Source: Apostichopus japonicus
Taxonomy: Eukaryota; Echinodermata; Holothuroidea; Aspidochirotida; Stichopodidae
Length of the DNA: 64,000 nt
Assembly: GCF_037975245.1 (NCBI RefSeq)
Contig: NC_092581.1
Location: 20,484,303 to 20,548,302, forward strand
Reading direction: 5' to 3'
A program made the position numbers and the translations under genes. The notes under the pieces were generated by a model. That model was not told the DNA's origin. It saw only the letters and a list, made by a program, of their open reading frames with translations, and did no database searches. Positions 23,661-36,500 of the stretch are shown here, piece after piece. Numbering within the stretch: the stretch's first letter is position 1; each line of letters starts with the position of its first letter.

Positions 23661-24350
23661 CTACTTTGGTGACCAAGATGACAGATCAATTACATAACTT
23701 TCCACAAAATGATATGCAAAGAAGAACGATGGCATGAAAATGAACTTTTCATAACGAAACCCACTGCATCTGTAAAATGTTTCTAGGTCATGGTTTCTAT
23801 ACGATTTATAGACTTCTACGTGGGCTCTTACGTATCCCATTTTCTTACAGTATTCCATTGCAAAATGAAGAAGTTTGCGACCTAACCCTTTCTGACGGTA
23901 ATCCTTTAAAACGAAAAGTCTACAAATCTCTGCATCCGTTTCCCAGTTACGATGCTTGTGAACCCCAATTGAAGCAATAATTTTCTGTGGACGAAGCTTA
24001 CGATCTATTATGACCCAAAAATTGCTTTCGGGTTTGTGAGATAACAAATAATTTGATAAATGTTTCCCATCAGCTAACCAGGTAGTTTTCATCTCATAAA
24101 AGCTGATATTCCAAGTTATGAAAATACTCAGGGTAAAAGCAATACACAATAATCTGATACCAGTTAATGAGGTGAAGTTAAAAAAGATTAGAGAAAAGAA
24201 AATTACAAAGTAGTAGGTTTGTGGACAGTAGACTGTGTTTCTCAAAATTGATAGAAAGTAAGATTTTACATCAGCCCTATAGTTTTCGGTCAGTTGCTTC
24301 CATCCAGCCTCGCTTGGTGAAAACTCTTCTATGATGAAGTTCTTATTCAT
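23661..24350 (-). CDS. NAT8-like GNAT-family N-acetyltransferase, membrane-bound
   Basis: A single uninterrupted frame of 229 codons. I start at ATG 24350-24348 (MNKNFIIEEF) because the frame further upstream opens only from GTG and is preceded by an acceptor-like CTAAACAG. Residues about 40-85 hold two hydrophobic stretches, as in NAT8/camello proteins. The GNAT acetyl-CoA loop is RLFVLKDYRQKGLGRKLL (Q-X-X-G-X-G type), followed by helix LLHFAMEYC, a strand (HVEVYKS) and FYRCSGFRYE, typical of the family C-terminus. NAT8 enzymes acetylate amino acid conjugates or lysines at the ER membrane; the substrate here is unknown. It lies alone between genes A and B on the same strand. A further 5' non-coding exon is possible. 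Confidence 0.85.
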   Translation of the reverse strand: MNKNFIIEEFSPSEAGWKQLTENYRADVKSYFLSILRNTVYCPQTYYFVIFFSLIFFNFTSLTGIRLLCIAFTLSIFITWNISFYEMKTTWLADGKHLSNYLLSHKPESNFWVIIDRKLRPQKIIASIGVHKHRNWETDAEICRLFVLKDYRQKGLGRKLLHFAMEYCKKMGYVRAHVEVYKSYRNHDLETFYRCSGFRYEKFIFMPSFFFAYHFVESYVIDLSSWSPK

Positions 24351-27300
24351 TGCGAAATCTCTGACCAGCGTCTTGTACACACGTGGAGAACCTGTTTAGA
24401 AAAGGGAAGGTGCTTCGGTGTGTAGATTATAAATGCAATCAAATTAATTCATTTGATTTGCATGCGTTAAGCAAACCGAAACAGTTTATACTGCATAGAC
24501 ATGCTAAGCTCTAACCTTATTATACTTGAAATAGCTTTTGTGTAGGAATTCGGTATAGTTCCACTTGTTTTCCAGTGAGAGAATCAAAATTAGTTTAGAT
24601 ATCACTTACAGGTTGGCTTTATCACTTGTTTTATTTAATTAAATGATAAGGAAAACAACTTTTTATTCCTACGGCATTTCTCGCATTTTAGAAAGGTAGC
24701 AGTTAAATTAATATCTTATTTAAAATGACACTACAATAAAAGTTTGCTGATCCGGAACTCACGGTAAATATATCCACTTGTCACATATTGACTATGATAC
24801 TTTGCTAAATATATCTTATAAAATATTATTTGTATTAAAGTCAGAAATTCTTCATCGAGAACAGAAATATTAGACCTGTGGAAAACAAATCTTATCCCAG
24901 GTGAACCTGGGGTTCAATGTATCGTATGTATGAGCCATTCTATGTGATTATATATAACTAGAAAATTCAAAAGCCACAAATTTGTAGAGTTGACATGTTA
25001 CACTAAAATGTGACATCTTGATCAAATATTTCATGAATGTTTTGTTATAATGAGTTATCAAACACATGGGACTTGCTTTATTTTACCAGTTCAACTATAA
25101 CATGACATCTGGAGGCAAGTTGTGATATTGTCAAGATTACCTTATACGCAATACACTTTACGATGGGTCCAAAACAGTAATTACAATTACGTGCAGGCAT
25201 TGTGAAAAAAAAAAATCGTAAAGGTTTTAAGTTCATTTAGCAAATTTCGTTGCTTAAATTGTTCAGAGAGATTACTTATTAGGGGAAAAAAGTATTGAGA
25301 CCTTTTAACGATTTATTTTGAGTAATTTTTCCCACCAATTTATGAGCGTTTTTTGTAACACTTAGCTCGTCAAATTCATGATTTTGATTGATTTTTTGAT
25401 GTTGTTACTTCTTATCTCGTCTATCCTATCCTGATTTCAGTAGAATAGCATTTTGGGAGTAGGCCCATGAGAAGGCCCAATTCCAGAGCCATGCAGTGAA
25501 GCTATTTACTAATTTTCCATCAAATTTCACAACTTATGTGTCAGTAAATATTCTCATAAAGTCCTATATGACTACAACAAAAACATATTTTGGTTGATTT
25601 CTGGTTAGAAATACACCTATAGTGGTTTTTGATTGTGGTATATTAGACTTGAGATCACTATTACTCTGATACAAACATGTTTCAGGCTTTCACCCACATC
25701 GTTATTCCAAAACAAAAAGTCTGTATTTAACCTTATATTACCGCCATTTTTCAACAACATCTCACTTACCGTACTGTAAGGTTTAAATCAGGTAATTGTT
25801 AGGTTTAAAGTATAACCTTTAACACAGGTCTTCATGTTAGTTGACTGATATATACGAACGTCCAAAGAAGTCACTTGGTACCTTTAACGACAAACAACAA
25901 CCTGGATCTCTATACCGTGCCCTTATTACTGGCACCATATCTGCCTTTACTTGGCGTATAGCCAACTACACTGCTTGTGTGATCTGCATCTATATCTATG
26001 CAAACATTGCAACGTTATTTACAGCCTTATGCCGAAATGTAGCAATTGAACCTCAAAAGAATAGGTTTGTACATTGTACTTTGAAATTTAATATGAGTGT
26101 TTGCTGATAATCAAATTGTAATCTGATATGCTCGTTTGATTTAATATATCGCGTTAAAGGTATTTGATGCAATCAAGTCAGAATAATATATGTTAGTTCG
26201 TTATCATTTTTATGGCCCAAATTGCGGGGTGGGGGGGGGGAGGGGGAGGAGCATTCTCTTTTTTATTAAATGTGTGATTCAAGTAGAATATTATTGTGGC
26301 TTATATGACTACACTCAAACTTTACTAACGTCACTTTTGTACAAGCTCGTTATTGTGTGATACAACCTGGCTAATAGAAGATTATCTAACAGCTTGCACC
26401 GAAAACATATGATATTTTATCGTACGCGGGCGGTACGAGCAGCGCAACCGTCCAAACTTAACTAGAATATTTTAATCCTAATCGTTACATAAATGACGTA
26501 TAATGACAAATCAAATCAACTTGACCGTAATTGGCCTTATATACAAGGATGAAATTCAAGGAGCAGAAGGTGTTAGCAGAAGGTGGATGACACTTTGATG
26601 CAGAACGCTTCAAGTCCGTAGTTTGAAACATCTTGACAAGGTGTATACTTACAAGGTTTACACATTAGGGCAGTTGTTTAGACTCGGCCTAACCAGTTGA
26701 AACAGTCTTCGAGTAACGAATTCGTCTGTTAGTAGTGTTTCCACAGTAGCATCTGCTGACAGGTCTGACATGTGTTACACACTTCAGTTTATACAAATTA
26801 ACGGTTTTCTCCTATTTTACAGTACAACCTGATCAATTCATGTACCACGTACTGAGTGTCCAGTTATGCATTCGATGTTGACAATATCTAAACCGTTTTT
26901 CATACTATTCTGTAGTAAATGGTGTTTCATTGATGAAGTCTGTTTTCTGTACAAAATAAAGCTGTAAGAAACTCTCTAGCGTATTCCTATCTCAAGTTAT
27001 GATTTTCCACAAAAAAAAAAAAAACGATTGTTCGGCAGCATGCATATTTGCATGGTTGGTAAAGTAACAGCTAGAGTTTGTTCTGCAGGCATCCAAGCGT
27101 TTACAAAGTGACAGTTGTATAACATGTTCGGAGTGTATGCCATTCTATAGACAACTGGTCCGTAAGTTATAGTAAGTGAGCGACTATGTTAATACAATAC
27201 TTTATAGGTGATGATAGAAAACACCTTCAGATAATATGATATTGCACCATGTCCATCGTCATGCCTGAAGATTATATATGGTAACCATGCACGAATCCAA

Positions 27301-28825
27301 AGTGGTGGTTGACAGGGTAAGGGGGGGGGGGGGGGTGTACAACCCTCTTTTCAACTATCTACAAGAACAATGGTATTTATTATCACAGCCTTGCGTGTAG
27401 ACCTAATTATATGTCTAATTAATAACCTAAGTGTCACCCAGAATGCATAATCTATGCAAGTCTATGGGAGGGGAGGGAAAGGGGGAGGGGGAGTGTGAGT
27501 GGGAGGGGAGGGGGAGAGGAGGAAACATGCAAACCCCCTACAAGTAAGTCGATTTCAATGACCCCAGGGCCCAAATCGTGGATTTGACAACTTAGATGTC
27601 GTAATGTATTGCCATAAAATATTTTAAACAACAAAAATAATGAAATTCCTGAAGTCCTGCTTATAATATTATATTTTTGCCTTTATATAGCTTGAAAAAA
27701 TCCAAAACTAAAAATAAGAAATAACTTCTTTTTGTTTTAATTATAGTAAAACAATGTACTTATTTATGAACTATATATCTCTTGGGTGCCCTTGAAATTT
27801 CGACCATTGGCAACTTTCAAAATAAATTTTGCTTTATTGATTTGCATAAACAGCCGATACTCAAGTCCACATGACCTTAGCATTGACTAGTTTACAATCA
27901 CTTGGCGTAATGATGACGTAAATGTTGAAACTTCCATCATTAGGTTTTGAATATTATAATGCTAGCAGCCATCTGTGCCCCGACGGGAACTTTATTTTTT
28001 TATTCGAAGATATTTTGTGAGTATATAATTATGAATATAGAATAATGTGGTGATTATATTTTATAAGTTTATGATAATAATGTTTACTTATCGTTTACTT
28101 ATAGTCCCATTCTTCACGATAAATGCATATCTTTAATCTTGTTTTGCATAAAGACCTTCACAAGTATACATAACTTTTAATATAGTTTTTGAATAAATTA
28201 AGAGAGGTTGCGGATAGCTGAGGCATCAGGAGAAATTAGTCTGTAAGCTTAACAAAGTTGAAAGAAACAAAACTTCGCACAATCAAGAAAGATGAAAAAT
28301 ACCATAAAGATAAAGATATATGAAAATTTATAATAAACATTACAATATATATAAAAGATTTTTCTATTGGTAATGAATATAAAGCAGCATAATATTCAGT
28401 TCCAAACGAAACAAGTGATATTTCTTCTACGAACGAATTACTCACTGTAATTATAGATTCAGATGTTGGTCACATGTTTAAATCATTACTGTTTATTTGC
28501 TTACGTAACTGACGCGTATATTATGATTCTACGTTAACGTTATTCAGAAACATCTAGGGAAGGTTGTCTTCCTCACGTAGTTTAACATACAGAGCGGTGT
28601 CTCTGTTCCGTATTTTGACAATTAAAACTCATTATGGTTAAAACAAATGGAAGTAGTTCTGTAAGTTGGTTACTGCAAAACTTAGCCAAATACACTTAAA
28701 CACCACGAAGATATTTCTGCCCGTAGTAGCTGGATATCTCATCCGTTGTTGAATAGTCACAGTTAACTAATACATTATTGTATGATTTCTACTTCCCCAT
28801 TTCTATCTCCCATTAAAATGGTTTG
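24351..28825. other. Intergenic between NAT8-like gene and gene B
   Basis: No gene recognised. It contains poly-G runs (26226-26243, 27320-27335) and a purine-rich GGGGGAGG tract (27466-27522). The 3' UTR of gene B occupies its right end. Confidence 0.5.
28492..28497 (-). terminator. Possible polyadenylation signal of gene B
   Basis: AATAAA on the minus strand about 330 bp after the B stop codon. It is the nearest canonical signal I noticed. Confidence 0.4.
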
Positions 28826-28852
28826 TTAGTAGCCGTAGTCATTTCTGTTTAG
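28826..28852 (-). CDS. Gene B exon 13 (C-terminus and stop)
   Basis: Acceptor TTGCAG then LNRNDYGY and TAA in phase 0. It is shorter than the A exon but starts with the same Leu-Asn-X-Asn. Confidence 0.65.
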   Translation of the reverse strand, partial: LNRNDYGY

Positions 28853-29971
28853 CTGCAATGAAATGAAAATGAAAACATATATGGGTACACAAAATACCAG
28901 GGTTTTATCAATTTAAAGCGTGAAAACGGCATGTAAAGTACTTTTAGATGGGATTGTTCTGAACCCAACGAGACTAAACTTTAAAACATTTCACTCTGAA
29001 TTCAAGATTTAGACTACGGTGCCTTATAATCGAAAAATTACAGCTCAAACGAAGCACACTCGGACAAATATAGATGCAATAAATTTGGAAGAAATTTAGA
29101 TAGTAAATAAGAAATATATATATACAACAAAATAAAACATCATTTACCAGTGAGAGTTCACCGTTCTGACGGTCACCTCCGCCAGCATATTTCGATCTCG
29201 TCTTTGGAATTGGATTCTGCACATGAATTATTGAGATAGTTTGAAAATTATAATTGTGAATTGTTTGTGGAAGCAACGTAGAGGTATACCATTTCAACTT
29301 CCCCTCCCCACCCACCCCAATAAATAAATAAAGGAAAGGAAAGTGTTGGAAAAATCAATATCTTTTAGCAACTGCAAAACAAGCCTACAAATATATTCTT
29401 GAGCAATATCCTAAACGATTATATGTTTTCCAGTTGATTGCACTGTAACAATGAACTTACAAAGTGTGTCATGTTAGCAATCATCCTGGCATTGATTTGC
29501 ATTCGTCGGTCAATATCTTCCTCGTCTTCAAAGGTCTCCATCCTACCACCTCTGTAATCTATGTCGCCAGAATACGTCACTTCCGGTTGAGGTTGATCTG
29601 TCCTATAGACAAGATCTTTGCGTCTGATTTTAAAGTACATTGCGCAACAAAGGCAAGCGACTATGAATACAGCTAACCCAACTCCAGCTGCCAGACTCGC
29701 GCCGATAATGACAGTCGTGGAAAACTCTGAAGAACAAATAATGTTTAGGAAAAATTAAAGATGAAAGAAATGAATAGGTCCAGTGACAGGAATTGCAATC
29801 TCCTGCCTCTGCTCGCTTGCCACCCCATCAACTGATTCCTCATCCGCACATCTGATTACTCAAACTCCCCATTTCATGGGGGGATCATCCATTCATTTCT
29901 CTGATACTTTCACAATTATTGGTGAATACATAAATCTGGACCGACTATGCCAATGAGGACACGAGCACACA

Positions 29972-30006
<35 letters not shown>

Positions 30007-33000
30007 AACCGATGGTCAAGTGTCGTGCTCCCTTGTAGCACTTAACTCTTATACTACCTCTTCAATGTGTATTGCATAACCATCTGATGTCATGATTTCA
30101 TTACTACCACGTATATTCCTGGTGAAGCTTTGCAAACAACGACGAAAGGTGGAGAAAGTGGAGGGGGCACGCGCACTGAGCCCTTTCCCCTATACGTGAC
30201 TTCTTAAGGAGGGGTTAGTATTCATATGGAGCCATATAAATACCTGGGTAAAATACTCAGTCCATTATAAAATCTGATACACACTGCAAAGCTATGTTGA
30301 GTTCAAACATTGTCTTGCACATTTTTATGGCAATTTAATTCTACAAATGCTGACGCTAAGTGAAAGATCTTCGAAAAGTTGCTACACTTTTAACTGAAAG
30401 CTGAAGCCTCAAAGTTAATGAAACAACCAAGATTGCTTTGTTGCTGTGTATAAGTTGATAATGCAGGTGTTTGGAAATAGGTCAATGACAACTCTTGTTT
30501 CATATCACATCCGCAAAACGACTTTGGATAGATTTTCCCGGATCATAAATTCCTCAGTACTCTTTGTTTATACTTGCAAAATAAGAAGGAAAAGATAACC
30601 TCTCCAAGAATATCAATCCTATTGAATCGTACTTTCCTGTCCTAAACATTGGCTTTAGCAATTGGCCTATTTACTACTGTAGCTAGTAACAACACTAACG
30701 TTGTTTTTATACTAGTACTAGGTAACTTATAGCTAGGCAAGGGAAGTCATATGCTATCGCCCGTTTTTCGTCACTGCCAGTGAAATACCAAAGGACAGTC
30801 GCAGTCTAGTAGTAACCTACTACTGATCGATGAACTTTCAGTTACATCCTCCAGATCAAGTCACTTATGAGACAGACGGTTAATTTAAACAATTATTATC
30901 ATCCAGTGCTATGACATTAGTTTTATTTTTACCGTTAGGATCCGTTAAAGTTGTCTACGGAACGCTTATCATTTAATAATAAGGGTAAAATTATATGTTA
31001 GTATCACCTCACTTGATCTTCCATGGTCGGTACGTTTTCCTACCTTGGAGTGAGAGTTCAAGATCATATTGAATTCGACGATCATAACATTCTAAATGTT
31101 ATTTGCCAGACAAGTACAACCACATGATGGTTTAGTCAGTCATAACTTAAGAATCAGCTGATATGCCAGTAATTTCATCTACTTTAGTCTATTTCAATTA
31201 TTCTTAGGAAGCAAATAATACCGATTTTACACGCCGTGCCCTCCACTGGAATGTTCTTGTCTTGGAGCGATCCATATACGCAACCACACGTGTACGAACT
31301 GTTTCCAGCATTTATGCAAATTCCGTACTTCTCGTCACAATCGTGCAGTCCTTCATCACAAGCATTTAACACTGTTGAAAGAAGTAGTAATTGTCACTCA
31401 ATATTGAAAGGCAGAATACAGTACTTATGGTTCCCTGTGAACCATAAACAGTGGCGCATCGAGCATTTTATAAAGGGGAAGGTGGTGGACATCGTAACAG
31501 CGGACTCTCCATGTGTCATAGACAGTTCTGGACCAGGAATAAGTATCCTGCTATGCAGAAGAGGATAAAAAGTCAAATTGTGCTTTCTTTGGCATATTAC
31601 AATTGGAGGATTTCTTCATTAACTGTGAATTGTTTACAATTAGTAATTTAACGCAAACGGCTCGGATTACAGCTCTTAATGCAAAGTTGTGCTTTTAACT
31701 AATGTTACAGTTTTGTGCCAGGTTGGAAGAGCTCCACCTCATTCGATCCGCGTATGACGAATTGTGCATTGGCTGAGTGGATAAAGTCAGTAGCATTTGA
31801 AACAATGAGGCTTAGCATTCGGGAAATCGGGATTCGATCCCGGCCAGGTCATAGTAAAAAAGGTGGGTTTGCATCAAAGATCAATCTACGGTTTTCCCAC
31901 CTGAAAAGAATGTCTAAATTGGAAAGACTCCCTATTTGAGTTAAACTGTTAAATTGGAAGCCATCGGTAGTTAAAAGCTGTACTCCATAGGCCCTTGCGG
32001 GCTTCTCCAATGATTTTTCTTATTATTATTTCACAGGGACTGAGCCACGGACGACCATACTCCTATCCTTAACGCCAATGCTCAGAATATATGAAGGTAA
32101 GCTTTCACAATGTACCCAATGTTTAAGAACTTCAATGTTATCACTCAGTTATAACCTGGAAGTGAGTTGTGTCCTGATAGAAAAGCCAGAGGTTGCAAAA
32201 TTTGAGCCATCCTCGTCGTCAATGATGTGTACGGCCGAGCGTAAGAAAGAGAGCAAAGAAAACGCGTACGCCTGTATACGTAATGTATGCGTACTGTATA
32301 CATACTGTATGAGTATTATATACGTACTGTATGCGCACTGCATGCGTTCTGTATGCGTGTTGTATGCGTATTGTATACGTACTCTACGCGTACTCTATCC
32401 GTATTGTATGCGTTCTGTATGCGTATTGTATGCGTATATCATTAACTCTCTTTTACTTACTTTTACTGTACGATGCTATACATGACGCTACGTACCTGAT
32501 GCGCTCACGTTGTATCCCTGTGTAAAGTTGTATTTCATTCCTGGAAGTGTAAAACCCTCAGTGTTATTGATGGCTTGTTGAGTAATGATATCTTTAGCTA
32601 TCTCGTCAGCCGTTAAATTTGACGAACTACTGATTTCGGTTACAATGTCTGCTATCACACTTCCTCGTCTGAAGGATATTACGAAACAAGACACAAAACT
32701 ATCACTACGACCGCCGGCTTCAAAAGCAACCTCAAACTGCGGAGGAAAGTGAATAGAAAGGACGAATATAAGTTTACCTATGGCATTTTAAATCCTATTT
32801 CCTTCCCCCCAAACAGAGAAAACGGCGTTATGTCAAGCAAATAAAAGAAAGAAAGAGAAAGAATCTTAGACGATAGTGCGATCATAATTAACTAGAGCGA
32901 CATTTTACATTAGAAGTACTCATCAAATAGCTAATGACAACATATATTTTTAAAGAAAAACGCGCACTGCTTTTGAATACACATCCTATAGAATGTAGAT

Positions 33001-33477
33001 TGTCTCAGCAAAGTTAGCCTAATATATCGCAAATGCATATTCCAATAAAGTCTAAAAAACAGCAAGAAATGGAAAAAAAGGAGAAAAGAACAGAAAAAGT
33101 CAACAAACGGAATGTAATTTTTAAAATATCCACGTGTGTCCAAATCCTGTACTTACTGCAATACAAATGTCTGCTTGAAGTTGTAGAAATTCTCTGGAGG
33201 AGCGATTATTATAGTTGATCTCAAATGTGGCGTCCAAACTGATAATCACTTTCACAGAAACTTTTTCTGTATTTGAGAAGATTAATCATTAAATTGAAGA
33301 AAACATTTGCTGTTCTAAGTATTTTCAAGTCAGTTTCATTGATATTCATTGATTTATTGATATTCATTGTGATAAGCACATGTGTTTTCGGAAAGGTCTA
33401 TAGGTAACTTAATTCTTGAAAGTTAAGCAACCATGCAATATGTACGGGTACTTATTGTCTCAAATTATGATATATAT

Positions 33478-33516
<39 letters not shown>

Positions 33517-36500
33517 GATACAATGATATTATAACATTTTATTTTAGGACATACGTTATTAAGACACATCGGATTCTAATGAAATGACTTACCAGAACAT
33601 TTACCATTGTTTAAACTGAAGCCGGGTTTACATATACATCGACCGTCTATGTAACAATAGCCGTGTGGGCCTATGTCATTGGTGCAAGCAGCAGTCGTAC
33701 ATATGGGGTCTGAGAACAATCCAAAAATGTTCGTATGTTATTAACAAATGCAACAACATATCATTTAATGGGCAAAGGACAAAACACTGAAACAATAGAT
33801 AGATTGACGAGTATTAAATGTAAAATGAAAATGGCATCAATGAGAAAAATATGAGAGAAATATTAGTTTCATTTAAACAAAGCACTAACATATTTTTGTA
33901 ATTTATTTCTTGACTATATTCCCTGGGAGATCACTTAGGATGCATTTGTATGAAACGATGACTTCGTAGTCATGTAGCTGTCTCCTTTTCCTAGGAGTCT
34001 GATCACAGAAGGAATTTTTTGTTTTGGTCAAAATGTTACATAAAATGTGGACTTATCAATTAATAAATTTTGAATAGGCAATGTGACGAACGAAAGCACA
34101 GTGAATCACTTCGGCATGCATAGGCATGGGCTTTGAGAAACATACCACTGTCTTCACTACTTTCGGCTCACCTTGGCAAAGGGGGATATGAGATGGGTAA
34201 AACTCTCCGTCTTTACAAATAGCATTAGGATTTACAACCAGTCGTTTATCATCCTTACAACTGTACTCTATCTGTTCCCCTTCCTGGTACGTATCCCGTG
34301 TTGGAGTAACAGTCAATGGTTCTGTAACATTTGGTGCAATGCATGTGACCTCGACTACTGAATATAAAATAGAGAAAGTGCAGAACTTGTGGAAATATTC
34401 TACATGTTAATGGAAAATGTAATCTTTCTAGAACACGTAATAAAGTATACCTACTTGCTGTGAGGGTATATTTGTGTTCTTGTTTATATTGTACAATTCC
34501 ATGCGACTAAATGTAATGTCCATAGCTGCATATGTTCGGTGGTACATGCATGGGTTACCTGTTCGATTGACTACATTGGTGCAATTAAACTACAAGTCGT
34601 ACGGGCGAACGGTATGGAATATTCTTATGGTTTTTATCTCAAAGGTTCTGGTATCTACACTATGATACTTATTTCAATACTGAATTCTTCAAAATATTAC
34701 TTTCGAACATTTATGAACCCTTGTTGTGACCCCCTGTGCATAGACATGTAACAGTAATGATATTCACTGATCGTAATTGTAAAACAAAACGTTTGATTAG
34801 GGATAAAGTAACTATAAGCACATTTAAAATCAACATTTTTCGGTTTTGAAATATGTTTACGATGTCTTAGTAATTCTGGCAGTAAAAATCTTCTTATGGA
34901 ATTTAACCTAGAATTTTTAACAAATTTATACTTCAAGAAATGTAAATTCAAATCAACAAAATTTACCCTGTTTGGTAGTGGTAGGGATAGGAGCCGATTC
35001 GTTTGATGTTGTATCAGTCTCCGATGGTGCATCAGTCGCCCCTGCTGGGGTACTCGGGGATTTGGTTGACGAGATAGTTACATCCTCTATAACTGTGACA
35101 TCATCGGTTGCGTCATCAATTGTCGTCAGAGAATCAGTCGCCCCTGTTACACCACTCGGGGATTTGGTTGACGAGATAGTTACATCCTCTATTATTGTTA
35201 CATCATCGGTTGCGTCATCAATTGTCGTCAGAGAATCAGTCGCCCCTGTTACACCACTCGGGGATTTGGTTGACGAGATAGTTACATCCTCTATTATTGT
35301 TACATCATCGGTTGCGTCATCAATTGTCGTCAGAGAATCAGTCGCCCCTGTTGGAGCACTCGGGGATTTAGTTGACGAGATAGTTACATCCTCTATTATT
35401 GTGACATCATCGGTTGCGTCATCAATTGTCGTCAGAGAATCAGTCGCCCCTGTTGGAGCACTCGGGGATTTAGTTGACGAGATAGTTACATCCTCTATTA
35501 TTGTGACATCATCGGTTGCGTCATCAATTGTCGTCAGAGAATCAGTCGCCCCTGTTGGAGCACTCGGGGATTTGGTTGACGAGATAGTTACATCCTTTAT
35601 TATTGTTACTTCATCGGTTGCGTCATCAATTGTCGTCAGAGAATCAGTCGCCCCTGTTGGAGCACTCGGGGATTTGGTTGACGAGATAGTTACATCCTCT
35701 ATTATTGTGACATCATCGGTTGCGTCATCAATTGTCGTCAGAGAATCAGTCGCCCCTGTTGGAGCACTCGGGGATTTGGTTGACGAGATAGTTACATCCT
35801 TTATTATTGTTACTTCATCGGTTGCGTCATCAATTGTCGTCAGAGAATCAGTCGCCCCTGTTGGAGCACTCGGGGATTTGGTTGACGAGATAGTTACATC
35901 CTCTATTATTGTGACATCATCGGTTGCGTCATCAATTGTCGTCAGAGAATCTGTCGCCCCTGTTGGAGCACTCGGGGATTTAGTTGACGAGATAGTTACA
36001 TCCTCTATTATTGTAACATCATCGGTTGCGTCATCAATTGTCGTCAGAGAATCAGTCGCCCCTGTTGGAGCACTCGGGTATTTGGTTGACGAGATAGTTA
36101 CATCCTCTATTATTGTTACATCATCGGTTGCGTCATCAATTGTCGTCAGAGAATCAGTCGCCCCTGTTACACCACTCGGGGATTTAGTTGACGAGATAGT
36201 TACATCCTTTATTATTGTTACTTCATCGGTTGCGTCATCAATTGTCGTCAGAGAATCAGTCGCCCCTGTTACACCACTCGGGGATTTAGTTGACGAGATA
36301 GTTACATCCTCTATTATTGTTACATCATCGGTTGCGTCATCAATTGTCGTCAGAGAATCAGTCGCCCCTGTTGGAGCACTCGGGGATTTGGTTGACGAGA
36401 TAGTTACATCCTTTATTATTGTTACTTCATCGGTTGCGTCATCAATTGTCGTCAGAGAATCAGTCGCCCCTGTTGGAGCACTCGGGGATTTGGTTGACGA

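Noticed and set aside
25841-26107. 88-codon plus-strand frame
   Set aside because: No recognisable domain, no conserved neighbour and ordinary length for chance in this region.
31763-31850. Functional class II tRNA gene
   Set aside because: No acceptor-stem pairing and an imperfect box B; more likely SINE-derived.
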